DNA from: an uncultured Oscillospiraceae bacterium
GTDB taxonomy: Bacteria > Bacillota > Clostridia > Oscillospirales > Oscillospiraceae
Direction: 5' to 3'
DNA: 52,699 bases
Assembly (NCBI GenBank): GCA_947581795.1
Contig: CANPVS010000016.1
Location: 1-52,699, forward strand
In this document: positions 31,625 to 40,263 of the stretch, one piece after another
Layout: every line of letters starts with the position of its first letter
Numbering within the stretch: the first letter of the stretch is position 1
Notes under the pieces: generated by a model
What the model saw: the letters and a program-made list of their open reading frames with translations, nothing else
Databases searched by the model: none
What the model was told of the DNA's origin: nothing
Program-made: the position numbers and the translations under genes

Positions 31625-32942
31625 ACCGTATCTGGGGATACACCGCCCGGCGGAAGTAGATCCCCGCCACGATGAGCATGGCGGTCCAGCCGGCGGCGCA
31701 GGCGTAGGCGATGCCCGTGATGCCGAGATTTCCCAGGAGCAGCCACGTCACCAGCACCCGGACGGATATCTGCGTCAGGGTCAGGGCCAGGGTGATCTTC
31801 ATGTGCTTCATGCCCCGGAAAAAGCCCTGCACGCCGTTGGTGAGCGCCGGGAGCCAATAGAAAAAGGCCATGACCCGGAAGTACTGGGAGCCCTCGGCCA
31901 GTGTGGCCGCCTCGGTGGAAAAGAGGCCCAGCATGGGCCGGTGGAGCCACAAAATGACGATGCAGATAAACACGAAGTAGCCTAGCTCCAGCATGAGACC
32001 CTTTATGAGCCCCTGCCGGACCCGGTCCCTCCGGCCGGCCCCGTCGTTCTGGGCGGTGAAGGTGGTCATGGCGTTGGCCACGCTCCGCTCCGGCACCAGG
32101 GCGAAGTCCTCAATCTTCCCCACGGCGTTGAAGGCCGCCATGGTGCTGACCCCCAGGGTGTTCACCATGCCCTGGATGAAGAGCTTCCCCAAAGGCTGGC
32201 TGCACTGCTGCAGGGCCGTGGCCGCGCCGTAGCGGACCGTTTGGGCCACCAGAGCCCGGTCCGGCCGCAGGTCCCCCCGGTCCAGGCGGAGAAGCTCCAC
32301 CTTCCTGCAGGTGTAAACCACGCATGCCCCGGCGGAGGCCATGGCGGCCAGGACCGTGGCCAGGGCTGCCCCGGTCACACCCCAGTGGAACCCCGACACG
32401 AACAGGATATCCAGAAGGCCGTTCATCACACAGGACGCCGCGAGGAAAGCGGTGGGCGTCCGGGCGTCGCCGATGCTGCGAAGCGCGGCGGCGTAGATGT
32501 TATATAGGCACGTGAAAGGCATGCCCAGAAAGATGACGCGCATGTACCGCAAGGCGTCGGGCAGCACCTCGCCCGGCACCCGCATGAGGCCGAAAATGGG
32601 GCGGGCAAGGCAGAGGCCCAACACTAAAATAGCCCCGGACAGGCCCATCCCCAGGGCCAGCATGGCGGCCAGCTCCTTTTTGAGCCGCCCATAGTCCTTT
32701 GCCCCGAAGGCGTTGCTCATCAGGACCCCCGCGCCGATGCAAAGGCCGGTGATGCCCAGAATGAGAAGGTTCATCACCGGGTCCGCCGTGCCCACGGCGG
32801 CCAGGGCCCCGTCCCCGGCGAAGCGGCCCACGATCATGCTGTCCACGGCATTATAGGTGAGCTGAAAGAGGTTTCCCAGCACCAGCGGCACGGTGAAGGA
32901 GAGGATGTTTTTCGCCACGCCGCCTTTTACCATGTCCCGCAT
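31623..32942 (-). CDS. MATE-family efflux transporter
   Basis: A 439-residue, 12-helix transporter of the multidrug and toxic compound extrusion family, using a cation gradient to export drugs or metabolites. Both halves carry the MATE pattern: FTVPLVLGNLFQLTYNAVDS with the VGRFAG loop, and the paired segment ALQQCSQPLGKLFIQGMVNT in the second half. The ATG has AAAGGAGGCGGG upstream. Single-gene unit, convergent with the SGNH hydrolase gene. The substrate cannot be predicted. Confidence 0.93.
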   Translation of the reverse strand: MRDMVKGGVAKNILSFTVPLVLGNLFQLTYNAVDSMIVGRFAGDGALAAVGTADPVMNLLILGITGLCIGAGVLMSNAFGAKDYGRLKKELAAMLALGMGLSGAILVLGLCLARPIFGLMRVPGEVLPDALRYMRVIFLGMPFTCLYNIYAAALRSIGDARTPTAFLAASCVMNGLLDILFVSGFHWGVTGAALATVLAAMASAGACVVYTCRKVELLRLDRGDLRPDRALVAQTVRYGAATALQQCSQPLGKLFIQGMVNTLGVSTMAAFNAVGKIEDFALVPERSVANAMTTFTAQNDGAGRRDRVRQGLIKGLMLELGYFVFICIVILWLHRPMLGLFSTEAATLAEGSQYFRVMAFFYWLPALTNGVQGFFRGMKHMKITLALTLTQISVRVLVTWLLLGNLGITGIAYACAAGWTAMLIVAGIYFRRAVYPQIR

Positions 32943-33078
32943 CGCGCCCGCCTCCTTTCAACCTTTTCCCCACCATTATATTCTTTTGCACAGGAAAATC
33001 AATAAAGCCCGGAACGTCTTGCATTCCGGGGCCGGGTATGGTATACCGTACAGAGCGAAAAGGGGAGGGGTCCCTTCT

Positions 33079-33798
33079 ATGACATATCTGATCGTTCTGC
33101 TGGCCAGCACCGCCGGATGCGTGCTCAATACGGTGTGCGGCTTCGGCTTCGGGGTGCTGGGGATGATCTTCATGCCCTACGCCCTGGGCTCGGCGGTCCA
33201 CGCCGCGTCCGCCATCAACATGGTCACCTTCGTCCAGTCCACCATCCTGGCCGTCCGCTACCGGAAGCACATCCGCTGGAAGCTGCTGGCGGCGCCCATG
33301 GCGGCGTACCTGGTGGCCAGCTTTCTCGCCGTGCGGGTGGCCGTGGGGATGGACAACGGCCTTTTGAAGCGAGTGCTGGGGGCGTTTCTGCTGATCCTGA
33401 GCGGGTACTTTATTTTCGCGGCCAAGCATATCCGTCTGAAGGCCAACACGAAAAACGGCCTTCTCGCCGGGGCCTTGGGAGGGGTCATGAGCGGCCTGTT
33501 CGCCACCGGCGGCCCGCCCGCCAGCCTCTACTTCTCCGCCACCACGGAGACGAAGGAGGAGTATCTGGCCACCATCCAGGCCTATTTCAGCGTCTCCAAT
33601 TTCTATGTGATCGCCGTGCGGTTTTTAAACGGCGCCATCGACGGGGACGTGCTCCGGGCCTTTGTGGTGGCCCTGGGGGGCCTGGTGCTGGGAAATGTTC
33701 TGGGCCTTTATGTGTTCAAACGGGTGGACGTGGATTTCATCCGCAAGGCCATTTATGTGATGATGGCGGTGTCCGGCGCGGCCATGATGGTATTCTGA
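33079..33798 (+). CDS. TauE/SafE family sulfite or organic-anion exporter
   Basis: A 239-residue membrane protein of the TSUP family. Eight hydrophobic segments form two repeats; each opens with the family sign, here STAGCVLNTVCGFGFGVLGM and GALGGVMSGLFATGGPPASL. Members move sulfite, sulfoacetate or similar anions outward. The start ATG has GGGGAGGGG 10 bases upstream. It is divergent from the MATE gene; the two start regions are about 135 bases apart. It ends just before the AT-rich restriction-modification island. Confidence 0.88.
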   Translation: MTYLIVLLASTAGCVLNTVCGFGFGVLGMIFMPYALGSAVHAASAINMVTFVQSTILAVRYRKHIRWKLLAAPMAAYLVASFLAVRVAVGMDNGLLKRVLGAFLLILSGYFIFAAKHIRLKANTKNGLLAGALGGVMSGLFATGGPPASLYFSATTETKEEYLATIQAYFSVSNFYVIAVRFLNGAIDGDVLRAFVVALGGLVLGNVLGLYVFKRVDVDFIRKAIYVMMAVSGAAMMVF

Positions 33799-34041
33799 GG
33801 CAAGGAAAAGTCCACGGCTTTTGGGGATTCAACGTAGGGATTTACAAAAACAAGTAAATTTAAGCTGACAACCTTCAAGCGAGGCAAGAGAAAAGCGACC
33901 ATGTAAGAGTAGAAATGCTCCTGCATGGCCGTTTTCTTTATGCCCAAATTGAACAATAATCGGCATGTATATTTGTCCATATTATTTTTTCCTTTCCGGA
34001 GATCCGTCCAATAGAAAATTGACGATTCTTTGTAACGCTAC
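33799..34041. other. Non-coding junction before the restriction-modification island
   Basis: About 240 bases where GC content falls sharply. No gene is supported. A short minus-strand open frame (33753-33980) has no ribosome site. This is the likely left edge of the horizontally acquired segment. Confidence 0.5.
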
Positions 34042-34070
34042 TTGAAATTTGAATATACATATGGTATATT
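34042..34070 (+). promoter_or_regulatory. Promoter of the DNA methyltransferase gene
   Basis: TTGAAA (34042-34047) and TATATT (34065-34070) with a 17-base spacer. Confidence 0.65.
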
Positions 34071-34120
34071 ATCAAGAGCAATCAAGAAGCCTCATGAACT
34101 GTCTTGAAGGAGGCCCCATA

Positions 34121-35461
34121 ATGAATTGGGAACAGTTAAATGATAATACAATCCAAGATTATATTGATTCTGCCAGCTATGATGCGAAAGAAAAATATAA
34201 TTGTGATTACTTAGATGTTAGTGAAACCATATCAGAATTAGCCTATTTAACACATGATTATTTTCGTTATTACGGAAAGTTTCCGTCAAAAGTCGCGAAG
34301 TATATTATTGACTACGTTCAAGGTAAAGGCGTAATCTCTCCGCAAACCGACTTTATTTTTGATAATTATAATGGCTCCGGAACTTCGCTTGTTGAAGCAA
34401 AAATTGCTGGCTATTCTTCCGGAGGCATAGACATTAATCCTTTTGGAGTTTTGGCCTCGAATGTAAAAACTAATAATCTTGACGATAAGCAACTGCAATT
34501 ACGCTTTTGCGAACTTATGGGAAAGATAAAAGCATCAGATTCCCCCGACATGCAGCAAACATTTTTTTCTTTTGAAGGCATTAGTGAAGCAGATGCTTCT
34601 GGGATCAGAGATGTTAATAAACAAGTATATCTTGACTTTCCGGATATAGATAAATGGTTTGATGTCGACGTAATCCGAGAGTTGTCAACAATTAAATATT
34701 ACTTACTTCAGATGCCGCATGACGAGTATAGGGAATTCTTTCTTCTTGCTTTTTTCTCCATTATTCGGCGTGTTTCAAAGGCCCATGACGCAGAGGTGCG
34801 GCCTCATGTAAATCCTAAGAAAAAGAAACGAAATGCATATGAGGCGTATGAAAAGAAACTGATTGAAATGATTTCCACAATGAATTCGTGGAATCAAGTT
34901 ACAGCTAAAACCGTTGAATCACATGCTTCAATCTGTGATAATAGCGACAGCGCAAGAGTTTCTGGACAGATAGCTACTCTTAAAAACAGTTATCACAAGG
35001 AAATGGGACTGGTCATTTCTCATCCGCCATATCTTAATTGCTTTGATTATATTCCGGTATATAGATTGAAGTTTTTGTGGGCATTTGGATTTGAGGAAAT
35101 ATACGGACAATTGTCATATCAAGAAATTAAGAGCGAAGAAATACGGTCTTACCCAGCCTCAAATGACGCCTTTGTCAATAATTACTTCCGACATAACATT
35201 GATGCATACAAGGCGATTTATGATAACTTAAAGGCGGGTGGCTATTGTTGTGTGGTTATGGGAGACTGCACAATTAATAAAGAACTCTTTTCTGTTCATA
35301 AAATGCTCGTTAAAGCTATGGAAAGTATTGGCTTTACGGTGGATAAAATCACTTATCGAAGTACGGCATATGGAATGGGGCGCTACGCTTATAAGCACAG
35401 AGCCGATTATAATGACAAAGACGGAGGAAAACAGGACGCAATCATGTTTTTCAAAAAGTGA
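34121..35461 (+). CDS. DNA methyltransferase of a type II restriction-modification system
   Basis: A 446-residue SAM-dependent DNA methylase that protects the host from the adjacent endonuclease. The SAM loop is FDNYNGSGTSLVEA (residues 80-93) and the catalytic motif is SHPPY (300-304), typical of amino-methylating N4-cytosine or N6-adenine enzymes. Motif I lies before the catalytic motif with a long middle region, so the order is alpha-like, not the beta order usual for SPPY enzymes. GAAGGAGG precedes the ATG at 34121. Codon use is AT-rich, unlike the flanks. Target sequence is unknown. Confidence 0.85.
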   Translation: MNWEQLNDNTIQDYIDSASYDAKEKYNCDYLDVSETISELAYLTHDYFRYYGKFPSKVAKYIIDYVQGKGVISPQTDFIFDNYNGSGTSLVEAKIAGYSSGGIDINPFGVLASNVKTNNLDDKQLQLRFCELMGKIKASDSPDMQQTFFSFEGISEADASGIRDVNKQVYLDFPDIDKWFDVDVIRELSTIKYYLLQMPHDEYREFFLLAFFSIIRRVSKAHDAEVRPHVNPKKKKRNAYEAYEKKLIEMISTMNSWNQVTAKTVESHASICDNSDSARVSGQIATLKNSYHKEMGLVISHPPYLNCFDYIPVYRLKFLWAFGFEEIYGQLSYQEIKSEEIRSYPASNDAFVNNYFRHNIDAYKAIYDNLKAGGYCCVVMGDCTINKELFSVHKMLVKAMESIGFTVDKITYRSTAYGMGRYAYKHRADYNDKDGGKQDAIMFFKK

Positions 35462-35465
35462 GAAT

Positions 35466-35493
35466 AAGTGCAGCCAATTTCGCGGCTGCACTT
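35466..35493. terminator. Bidirectional terminator between methylase and endonuclease
   Basis: A perfect 10-bp stem (35466-35475 with 35484-35493) between the two convergent stop codons, with short T-rich flanks on both sides. Confidence 0.7.
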
Positions 35494-35496
35494 ACT

Positions 35497-36594
35497 TTAT
35501 ATGCGGGTAACTACAAGTTTGTTGTTCTGATAGTCGAATTTAACATATGATTCTAAAGCAATATCATAAAAGATATGATTATCAAAAAATGTGAAGACAT
35601 GCTCAATTGCTTCTTTAACATCAGCTTCTTTAGCATAATTGTTCTTACTAATCTTATCAAGCATCTGGCGAATACCGAATTTTTCCTCGAACACCTCAAA
35701 TGCTTTAATAACTATAGCATCCGGAACTATAATGTTATGGTCGATACAAGTTTTTATCACGTTTCGCGATTTTTCTTCCCAATGTGAAAACTCGCATATC
35801 ACATGAAGAAAATTCATGTTACGGTCATCATCGGATAATTCTTCTTTCCCCCAACATCCATCTATCTTTTTTCGTAGATCCATAGCAACCAGAGAGGCTT
35901 GCTTTGCTTTTTCGATTGTCTGTGGTCCTGTTAAGCAATTATATAAAGAAAATTGACAAATTCCATCTGATATTTTATCGAGCTTTATTGTTTTACAGAT
36001 ACGAATAATCCCGGGGATCTCATCCAGCATATTGCCATTGGGAGTCGTATGTAAAATGTTTTGATTTTCGTCAACTATTATCTTAATATTTCCATCAACA
36101 GAAATGATAATCTCATATACATCTGAATTCTTGGAATTTGTCAAACGTATAGTGGCAGAATGATCATCATGTGATAAAAGTGTAATAGTTTGAACAATTT
36201 GCGCATCCATCCAGCGGCCATTAAAATCAAGTGTAAAGGATTCCGTGTCATGCAGTTTTCTTAAGCAAGCCTGCCCTTTACCGGCGGTTGTTTCCTCCAC
36301 CCCTACACATTTACATTCGACCGCTCCAAACAAACCCTCTTTATGTTGCAGATCATTGTAAAATCCAAATTCAACCTTGTGACCTGCTGTAGTAAAGCCT
36401 TCGAGTTTTCCCTCGGTATCCAAACGTCTCAGCAGCTCTGGGCACTTATAAACTCCGCCCATGGTAATAATTTCCAACATATCACCTATTTTCCTGCCAA
36501 TCTGATGCCCTTTCAGATTATATGCAGCAATGCATTTATACACGTTTGTAATATAGGTGAAATCCCTCAGTTCCTGACTAATATCGTATATCAT
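35497..36594 (-). CDS. Type II restriction endonuclease (candidate)
   Basis: A 365-residue protein that I take as the nuclease partner of the methylase. A possible PD-(D/E)xK active site is Asp81, then Glu93 and Lys95 in GAVECKCVGVE, followed by Thr/Lys-rich ETTAGKGQ. No target-specific family is recognised. The ATG at 36594 (MIYDISQELRDF) has AAGGAGAAAG upstream; a TTG 24 bases earlier is less likely. It starts 10 bases after the controller gene, as in many systems where a C protein delays nuclease expression. AT-rich like the methylase. The nuclease assignment rests largely on context. Confidence 0.7.
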   Translation of the reverse strand: MIYDISQELRDFTYITNVYKCIAAYNLKGHQIGRKIGDMLEIITMGGVYKCPELLRRLDTEGKLEGFTTAGHKVEFGFYNDLQHKEGLFGAVECKCVGVEETTAGKGQACLRKLHDTESFTLDFNGRWMDAQIVQTITLLSHDDHSATIRLTNSKNSDVYEIIISVDGNIKIIVDENQNILHTTPNGNMLDEIPGIIRICKTIKLDKISDGICQFSLYNCLTGPQTIEKAKQASLVAMDLRKKIDGCWGKEELSDDDRNMNFLHVICEFSHWEEKSRNVIKTCIDHNIIVPDAIVIKAFEVFEEKFGIRQMLDKISKNNYAKEADVKEAIEHVFTFFDNHIFYDIALESYVKFDYQNNKLVVTRI

Positions 36595-36604
36595 ATCTTT
36601 CTCC

Positions 36605-36811
36605 TTATAGTTTTTCAAATAACTCGCTGAGCGTTACATCCAGCCCGTCAGCAATTTTCTTTATGTTGCAGATTGCAATGTTCCGCCTGCCGGCCTCTAC
36701 GGATGCAAAGTAGGTTCTGTCCATGCCTATTTTCAGCGCGAACTTTTCTTGGCTCATCCCGGTTTTCCGGCGCAGTTCACGTATTCGTTTGCCTAAGTCT
36801 TCAGTAATCAT
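36605..36811 (-). CDS. Restriction-modification controller (C) protein
   Basis: A 68-residue Cro/CI-type regulator, the size of known C proteins. The helix-turn-helix runs IRELRRKTGMSQEKFALKIG, MDRTYFASVEAGRRNI and ends in KKIADGLDVTLSELFEKL. C proteins activate their own gene and the nuclease after entry into a new host, giving the methylase time to act. Its stop is 10 bases from the endonuclease start. The ATG has GGAGGTG upstream, and a sigma-A promoter lies 22 bases before. A C-box could not be placed with confidence. Confidence 0.87.
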   Translation of the reverse strand: MITEDLGKRIRELRRKTGMSQEKFALKIGMDRTYFASVEAGRRNIAICNIKKIADGLDVTLSELFEKL

Positions 36812-36832
36812 AGAGATACACCTCCATATTGT

Positions 36833-36861
36833 ATTATATAAGTAAACGGAGTTTGAGGCAA
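36833..36861 (-). promoter_or_regulatory. Promoter of the controller-endonuclease operon
   Basis: Minus strand TTGCCT (36861-36856) and TATAAT (36838-36833), 17-base spacer. Confidence 0.65.
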
Positions 36862-36940
36862 CGGATTATAAGCAACAAAAAGGAAGCCGAAGCAAATTTT
36901 ACACTTCAGACATGAATATCCGGTCGGGAAGGAGGAACAC

Positions 36941-37110
36941 CTGAATACACGACGGTCTTGTACAGACAGCGACAGGGTCGCGGCCCTGTACTGCCGCCTT
37001 TCAAGGGACGATGAATTACAGGGGGGACAGCAACAGTATCTGAAACCAGAAAGCCATCCTCCAGAAGTATGCGGAGGACAACGGATTCACCAACACCGCC
37101 TTTTTGGGCG
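36941..37110 (+). pseudogene. Remnant of a large serine recombinase
   Basis: From a CTG after GGAGGAACAC the frame reads LNTRRSCTDSDRVAALYCRL, then SRDDELQGGQQQ, which is the N-terminal catalytic region of TnpX-like recombinases. A one-base shift then gives NQKAILQKYAEDNGFTNTAF. The rest is missing. This is a decayed transposon end beside the restriction-modification genes and suggests how they arrived. Confidence 0.75.
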
Positions 37111-37203
37111 CGGACTTTTTTGCAAAAATTTCGCCGTCCGGTGAAAAATCCGGGCACCCTCGCGGATATTGTCAGTGAAAAGCTTTTCGAGAGGAAACGG
37201 AAC

Positions 37204-37686
37204 ATGTTCACAAGAGAGCAGTTCACATCCCTGGCACAAAAGCATATGGACATGATCTTCCGGCTGGCCTACAGCTACCTGCGCAGTCGGGAGGAGGCGG
37301 ACGATGTGACGCAGAACGTGCTGCTGGCCCTGTGGCGCACCGACAAGGCGTTTGAAAGCGGCGAGCACGTGAAGGCGTGGCTCATCCGGGTGACGGTGAA
37401 CGAGTGCAAAAAGATATTGCGCTCCCCCTGGCGGAAGCGGGAGGACCTGGCGGGATATGAGAACACCCTGGTGTTCCAGACCGACCGGGACCGGGATCTG
37501 TACGAGGCTATCATGGCTCTGGATTTGAAATACCGGGCCGTCATCGTCCTATATTACTACGAGGGCTATTCCATTGCCGAGATCGGGCATTTGCTGGGCA
37601 TACCCAACCCCACGGTGGGCACCCGGCTGGCCCGGGCCAGGGAGAGGCTGAAAAACATGCTGACGGAGGCGAAAAGCGATGAATGA
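37204..37686 (+). CDS. ECF-type RNA polymerase sigma factor
   Basis: A 160-residue sigma-70 family factor with only regions 2 and 4. Region 2 is IFRLAYSYLRSREEADDVTQ, NVLLALWRTDKAF; region 4 is ALDLKYRAVIVLYYYEGYSI, AEIGHLLGIPNPTVGTRLAR. It would direct RNA polymerase to a small stress or envelope regulon. The ATG at 37204 has GAGAGGAAACGG upstream; the frame is open upstream but that part is out of family. It overlaps the next gene by 8 bases, and that gene looks like its membrane anti-sigma. Confidence 0.92.
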   Translation: MFTREQFTSLAQKHMDMIFRLAYSYLRSREEADDVTQNVLLALWRTDKAFESGEHVKAWLIRVTVNECKKILRSPWRKREDLAGYENTLVFQTDRDRDLYEAIMALDLKYRAVIVLYYYEGYSIAEIGHLLGIPNPTVGTRLARARERLKNMLTEAKSDE

Positions 37687-38896
37687 AAGGCAGTCCATCC
37701 GCAGGGCCCTGGCGCCCCTGCACGCCTCCCCGGATACCCTGGAGGAGGTATTGGTTATGATCGACAGAGAAAAAGCGGAAAAGTATGGGAAGAAGGCGGG
37801 CCGCAGCGCCCTGCGGGGCGCGCTGGTGGCGGCCATCCTGGTCGCGGCCCTGTCCGTCACGGTCTACGCCGTGGGGGAGTACACGGGATTTTTCGACACC
37901 GTGTTCGGCAACGAGGCCATCCAAAGCAAAGACCCGGAGCACGTGGAGCTCACCGACGAGGAGGGCAGCGTGGTGATAGAATATGTCGTGCCCGGTCAGG
38001 AGCGGACGCCGGTGGACCCGGAGGCGGCGGAGGAGCTGGTAGGCGGCGAGACGGCCAGCGTGGGCCAGTCCGTGACCGTTCAGGGCGTGACCTTCACCGT
38101 GGAGAACATCGTCATGGACGCCAACGGCATGGGCGTGCTCACCTACACCATGGAGGACCCCAACGGCTTCCCCGGCACGGAATTCACCGAGGATGGCGGC
38201 ATGCTGAATCAGGACCCGAATATGGTCGGCTCCCTGCGGAGCGCCACGCTGTACTTCGCGGATGAGAACGGCGAGAGAATACACTTCCTGGACGAGCGTA
38301 GCTTCGTGGCGGCAGGGGGCACCGACACCCGAAAGACGGTGGCCATGTACTTCGCGGCCATGGGGGGCATGGAGGAGGCCAAAAACCTGAAGCTGACCTT
38401 CTGCGTCGTCAAGGAGCACGACCCGGACGCCACGCTGGCCGCCGATGTGCTGGCCGAGGGCGGCGTGATATTCCCCCTGTCTACAGCAGTGCCCGTCACG
38501 CCTCTCTCCGGCCCGGAGGGCTGGAGCGCAAGCATCTCCCCGGTGGGGATGCAGATCGTGCCCCCGGAGGGGAACCCCTACAGGCAGAACTACTATTTCA
38601 ACGACGTGGTCATCCACATGACCGACGGCAGCGAGTACGTGCTGAAGCAGAGCGAGCCCTATATGGATAATTCCATCGTGGGCTGCTACGGCGAGGACTT
38701 TCTCATGAACGATACGTTCAACCGGCTCATCGACCCGGGGCAAGTGGAGAGCGTCACCGCCGTGGGCCACGGCAGCGGCTATCAGGACGAGAGTGGCCGG
38801 CCCGTGCCCTATAAGGAGGCCTGGATCGACGGCAACACCCTTCAGGACGGCCTGACCCCGCTGAACGTGGACCTGGATCTGACCTTCACCAAGTAA
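37679..38896 (+). CDS. Membrane anti-sigma-type protein (DUF4179-like)
   Basis: A 405-residue protein with a short cytoplasmic N-terminus (about 1-42, RRALAPLHASPDTLEEVLVM), one membrane helix (ALRGALVAAILVAALSVTVYAV) and a large extracytoplasmic region. That layout, and position directly after an ECF sigma gene with an 8-base overlap, fits the DUF4179 group, which bind and inhibit the sigma factor until a signal is received outside. No classical zinc anti-sigma motif is present. A perfect terminator follows. The signal is unknown. Confidence 0.8.
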   Translation: MNERQSIRRALAPLHASPDTLEEVLVMIDREKAEKYGKKAGRSALRGALVAAILVAALSVTVYAVGEYTGFFDTVFGNEAIQSKDPEHVELTDEEGSVVIEYVVPGQERTPVDPEAAEELVGGETASVGQSVTVQGVTFTVENIVMDANGMGVLTYTMEDPNGFPGTEFTEDGGMLNQDPNMVGSLRSATLYFADENGERIHFLDERSFVAAGGTDTRKTVAMYFAAMGGMEEAKNLKLTFCVVKEHDPDATLAADVLAEGGVIFPLSTAVPVTPLSGPEGWSASISPVGMQIVPPEGNPYRQNYYFNDVVIHMTDGSEYVLKQSEPYMDNSIVGCYGEDFLMNDTFNRLIDPGQVESVTAVGHGSGYQDESGRPVPYKEAWIDGNTLQDGLTPLNVDLDLTFTK

Positions 38897-38910
38897 CGCT
38901 CGACATGGTA

Positions 38911-38944
38911 AAACCGCCCTGCATCAGACGATGCAGGGCGGTTT
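38911..38944 (+). terminator. Terminator of the sigma/anti-sigma operon
   Basis: A perfect 14-bp stem (38911-38924 with 38931-38944) ending in GTTTGTCT. Confidence 0.8.
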
Positions 38945-38957
38945 GTCTGTGCTTGCG

Positions 38958-39716
38958 TCAGCCGCGGTCGATGTAGACGATCTCCATGTCATTGTGTATT
39001 CTGGGCAGATGGGTGGTGTTGCCCAGGCCCCGGCTGATGATCTGCCGGCTGTCCACCACGCCGCCGGTGAGCTTGGGGAAAAAGCCCTGGCCCGGGGCGT
39101 AGACGCCCCGCCACTGCTTCGCGCACAGGTCGTAGAACCGCCACTGCCCGCCGTGGGCGTGGCCGGAAAGAGCCAGCTCTACGGACCGCGGGATGAGGCG
39201 GATGTACTCAGGGTGGTGCATGAGCAGGATGTGGTAGCCCTCACCGGCGGCGAATCCCTCCAGCCAGCCGGTATCCGGGTCCGGGCTCCGGACCATGCGC
39301 TCCGTGGCGCCGTACTGTTGATAGGCGGTATAGTATCCCGAGGACAGCCCGCCGACGACCAGCCGCGTCCCGCCTATATCCGCTGTGACATAGCTGTTGT
39401 CCAAAAGCGTGGCGCCGGTGGCGCGGATGCTCTTCAGGTCATCCGGAGAGAGGTACGCCTCGTGATTTCCCAGGGATATAAAGGTGGGGGCGAGGCCGGC
39501 GCAGCCGGTCAGCAGCTCTGTTACGTTCCTGCTTCCCTCCACGCGGACGCCAGGCCGGGGTTTCAGCCCGGGCACGAAGTCGCCGGCCAGCGCGATGAGA
39601 CCGGGGGCGTGTTGGCGAAGGGACGCGAGCAGCGGCGCCGGGTCCGCGCCGTGGGTATCCGTCAGCAGCGCGGCATGGACGGGAAAGCCCGTTATTTTAT
39701 AGTGGGTCTCGGTCAT
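38958..39716 (-). CDS. Metallophosphoesterase (YkuE-like)
   Basis: A 252-residue calcineurin-like phosphoesterase. Metal ligands are seen in LLTDTHG, ALAGDFVPG, SLGNHEAYLS, LLMHHPEYI and LSGHAHGGQWRF, in the usual order. The C-terminal GVVDSRQIISRGLGNT is typical of the YkuE/UDP-2,3-diacylglucosamine pyrophosphatase-like subgroup. It lacks a clear signal peptide, though the N-terminus has a hydrophobic stretch. The ATG has GGAGGCCTTGCC upstream. It ends close to the sigma operon terminator. Natural substrate unknown. Confidence 0.88.
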   Translation of the reverse strand: MTETHYKITGFPVHAALLTDTHGADPAPLLASLRQHAPGLIALAGDFVPGLKPRPGVRVEGSRNVTELLTGCAGLAPTFISLGNHEAYLSPDDLKSIRATGATLLDNSYVTADIGGTRLVVGGLSSGYYTAYQQYGATERMVRSPDPDTGWLEGFAAGEGYHILLMHHPEYIRLIPRSVELALSGHAHGGQWRFYDLCAKQWRGVYAPGQGFFPKLTGGVVDSRQIISRGLGNTTHLPRIHNDMEIVYIDRG

Positions 39717-39842
39717 GGCAAGGCCTCCGGAGAAAATACGATGTCAAAGGAAGCGGTGGGATCCGACCTGCGCTGCGGCGCAGGTTCCCCATTCTGGGGC
39801 TCCCGCGAAAGCCCGGCGAAGCGGGTTTTGCGGGAAAAAGGA

Positions 39843-39905
39843 AGAAGAGCTTTGACCGATGAGGGGGCCTGGCTTGCCAGGGCCTCGAATCTTCAAAGCT
39901 CTTCT
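39843..39905 (-). terminator. Terminator of the interrupted tRNA-Ser gene
   Basis: A long hairpin with 13-bp perfect outer arms (39843-39855 with 39893-39905) and an inner GC stem, followed on the minus strand by TTCCTTTTTC. It lies just after the tRNA 3' end. Confidence 0.7.
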
Positions 39906-39909
39906 GACG

Positions 39910-39965
39910 TGGCGGAAGCGGTGGGATTCGAACCCACGAGACCTTGCGGTCTACCTGATTTCGAG
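39910..39965 (-). pseudogene. 3' fragment of a tRNA-Ser (CGA) gene, attachment site
   Basis: Read on the minus strand it gives CTCGAAATCAGG (anticodon loop with CGA), a long variable arm GACC-GCAA-GGTC, T arm GTGGG-TTCGAAT-CCCAC, acceptor CGCTTCC, G and CCA. The 5' half of the tRNA is absent: sequence above 39965 does not pair with the anticodon stem or acceptor. This is the displaced 3' end left by an element that integrated into tRNA-Ser; the complete gene should lie beyond the window at the far end of that element. Confidence 0.82.
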
Positions 39966-39988
39966 AAAGGAGATTACGAGGAAAACGC

Positions 39989-40069
39989 GATATATCCTCA
40001 TATATCTTCATATCCGCTCATGCCAAAATGCCCGTAAAAACAAGAAAATGATATATCTTCATATATCGC
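39989..40069. repeat. Direct repeats next to the tRNA attachment site
   Basis: TATATCTTCATAT occurs at 40001-40013 and 40052-40064, with related GATATATCCTCATATATC at 39989-40006. Such repeats beside the core site are usually integrase arm-binding sites. Confidence 0.6.
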
Positions 40070-40212
40070 TATGCAACTTCATATTCGATGCTTGGGAGAG
40101 GATTTCAACAATTTCACACCACGATAACATGAAGCTACAAGTGGTGACATGGCTTCGATAAGGTCATAGAGAGTATAACATACTATATGATTACTGTCCA
40201 CAGAAAGAGGGT

Positions 40213-40238
40213 GCTGCGGGGAGAAAGCTCCCCGCAGC
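40213..40238 (-). terminator. Terminator of the integrase operon
   Basis: A perfect 11-bp stem (40213-40223 with 40228-40238) followed on the minus strand by ACCCTCTTTC, 25 bases after the integrase stop. Confidence 0.7.
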
Positions 40239-40263
40239 TGGCTGTTGAATGATGCGCCGGGGT

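Noticed and set aside
39910-39990. A complete tRNA-Ser
   Set aside because: Only the 3' part from the anticodon loop is present; upstream bases cannot form the anticodon stem, D arm or acceptor.
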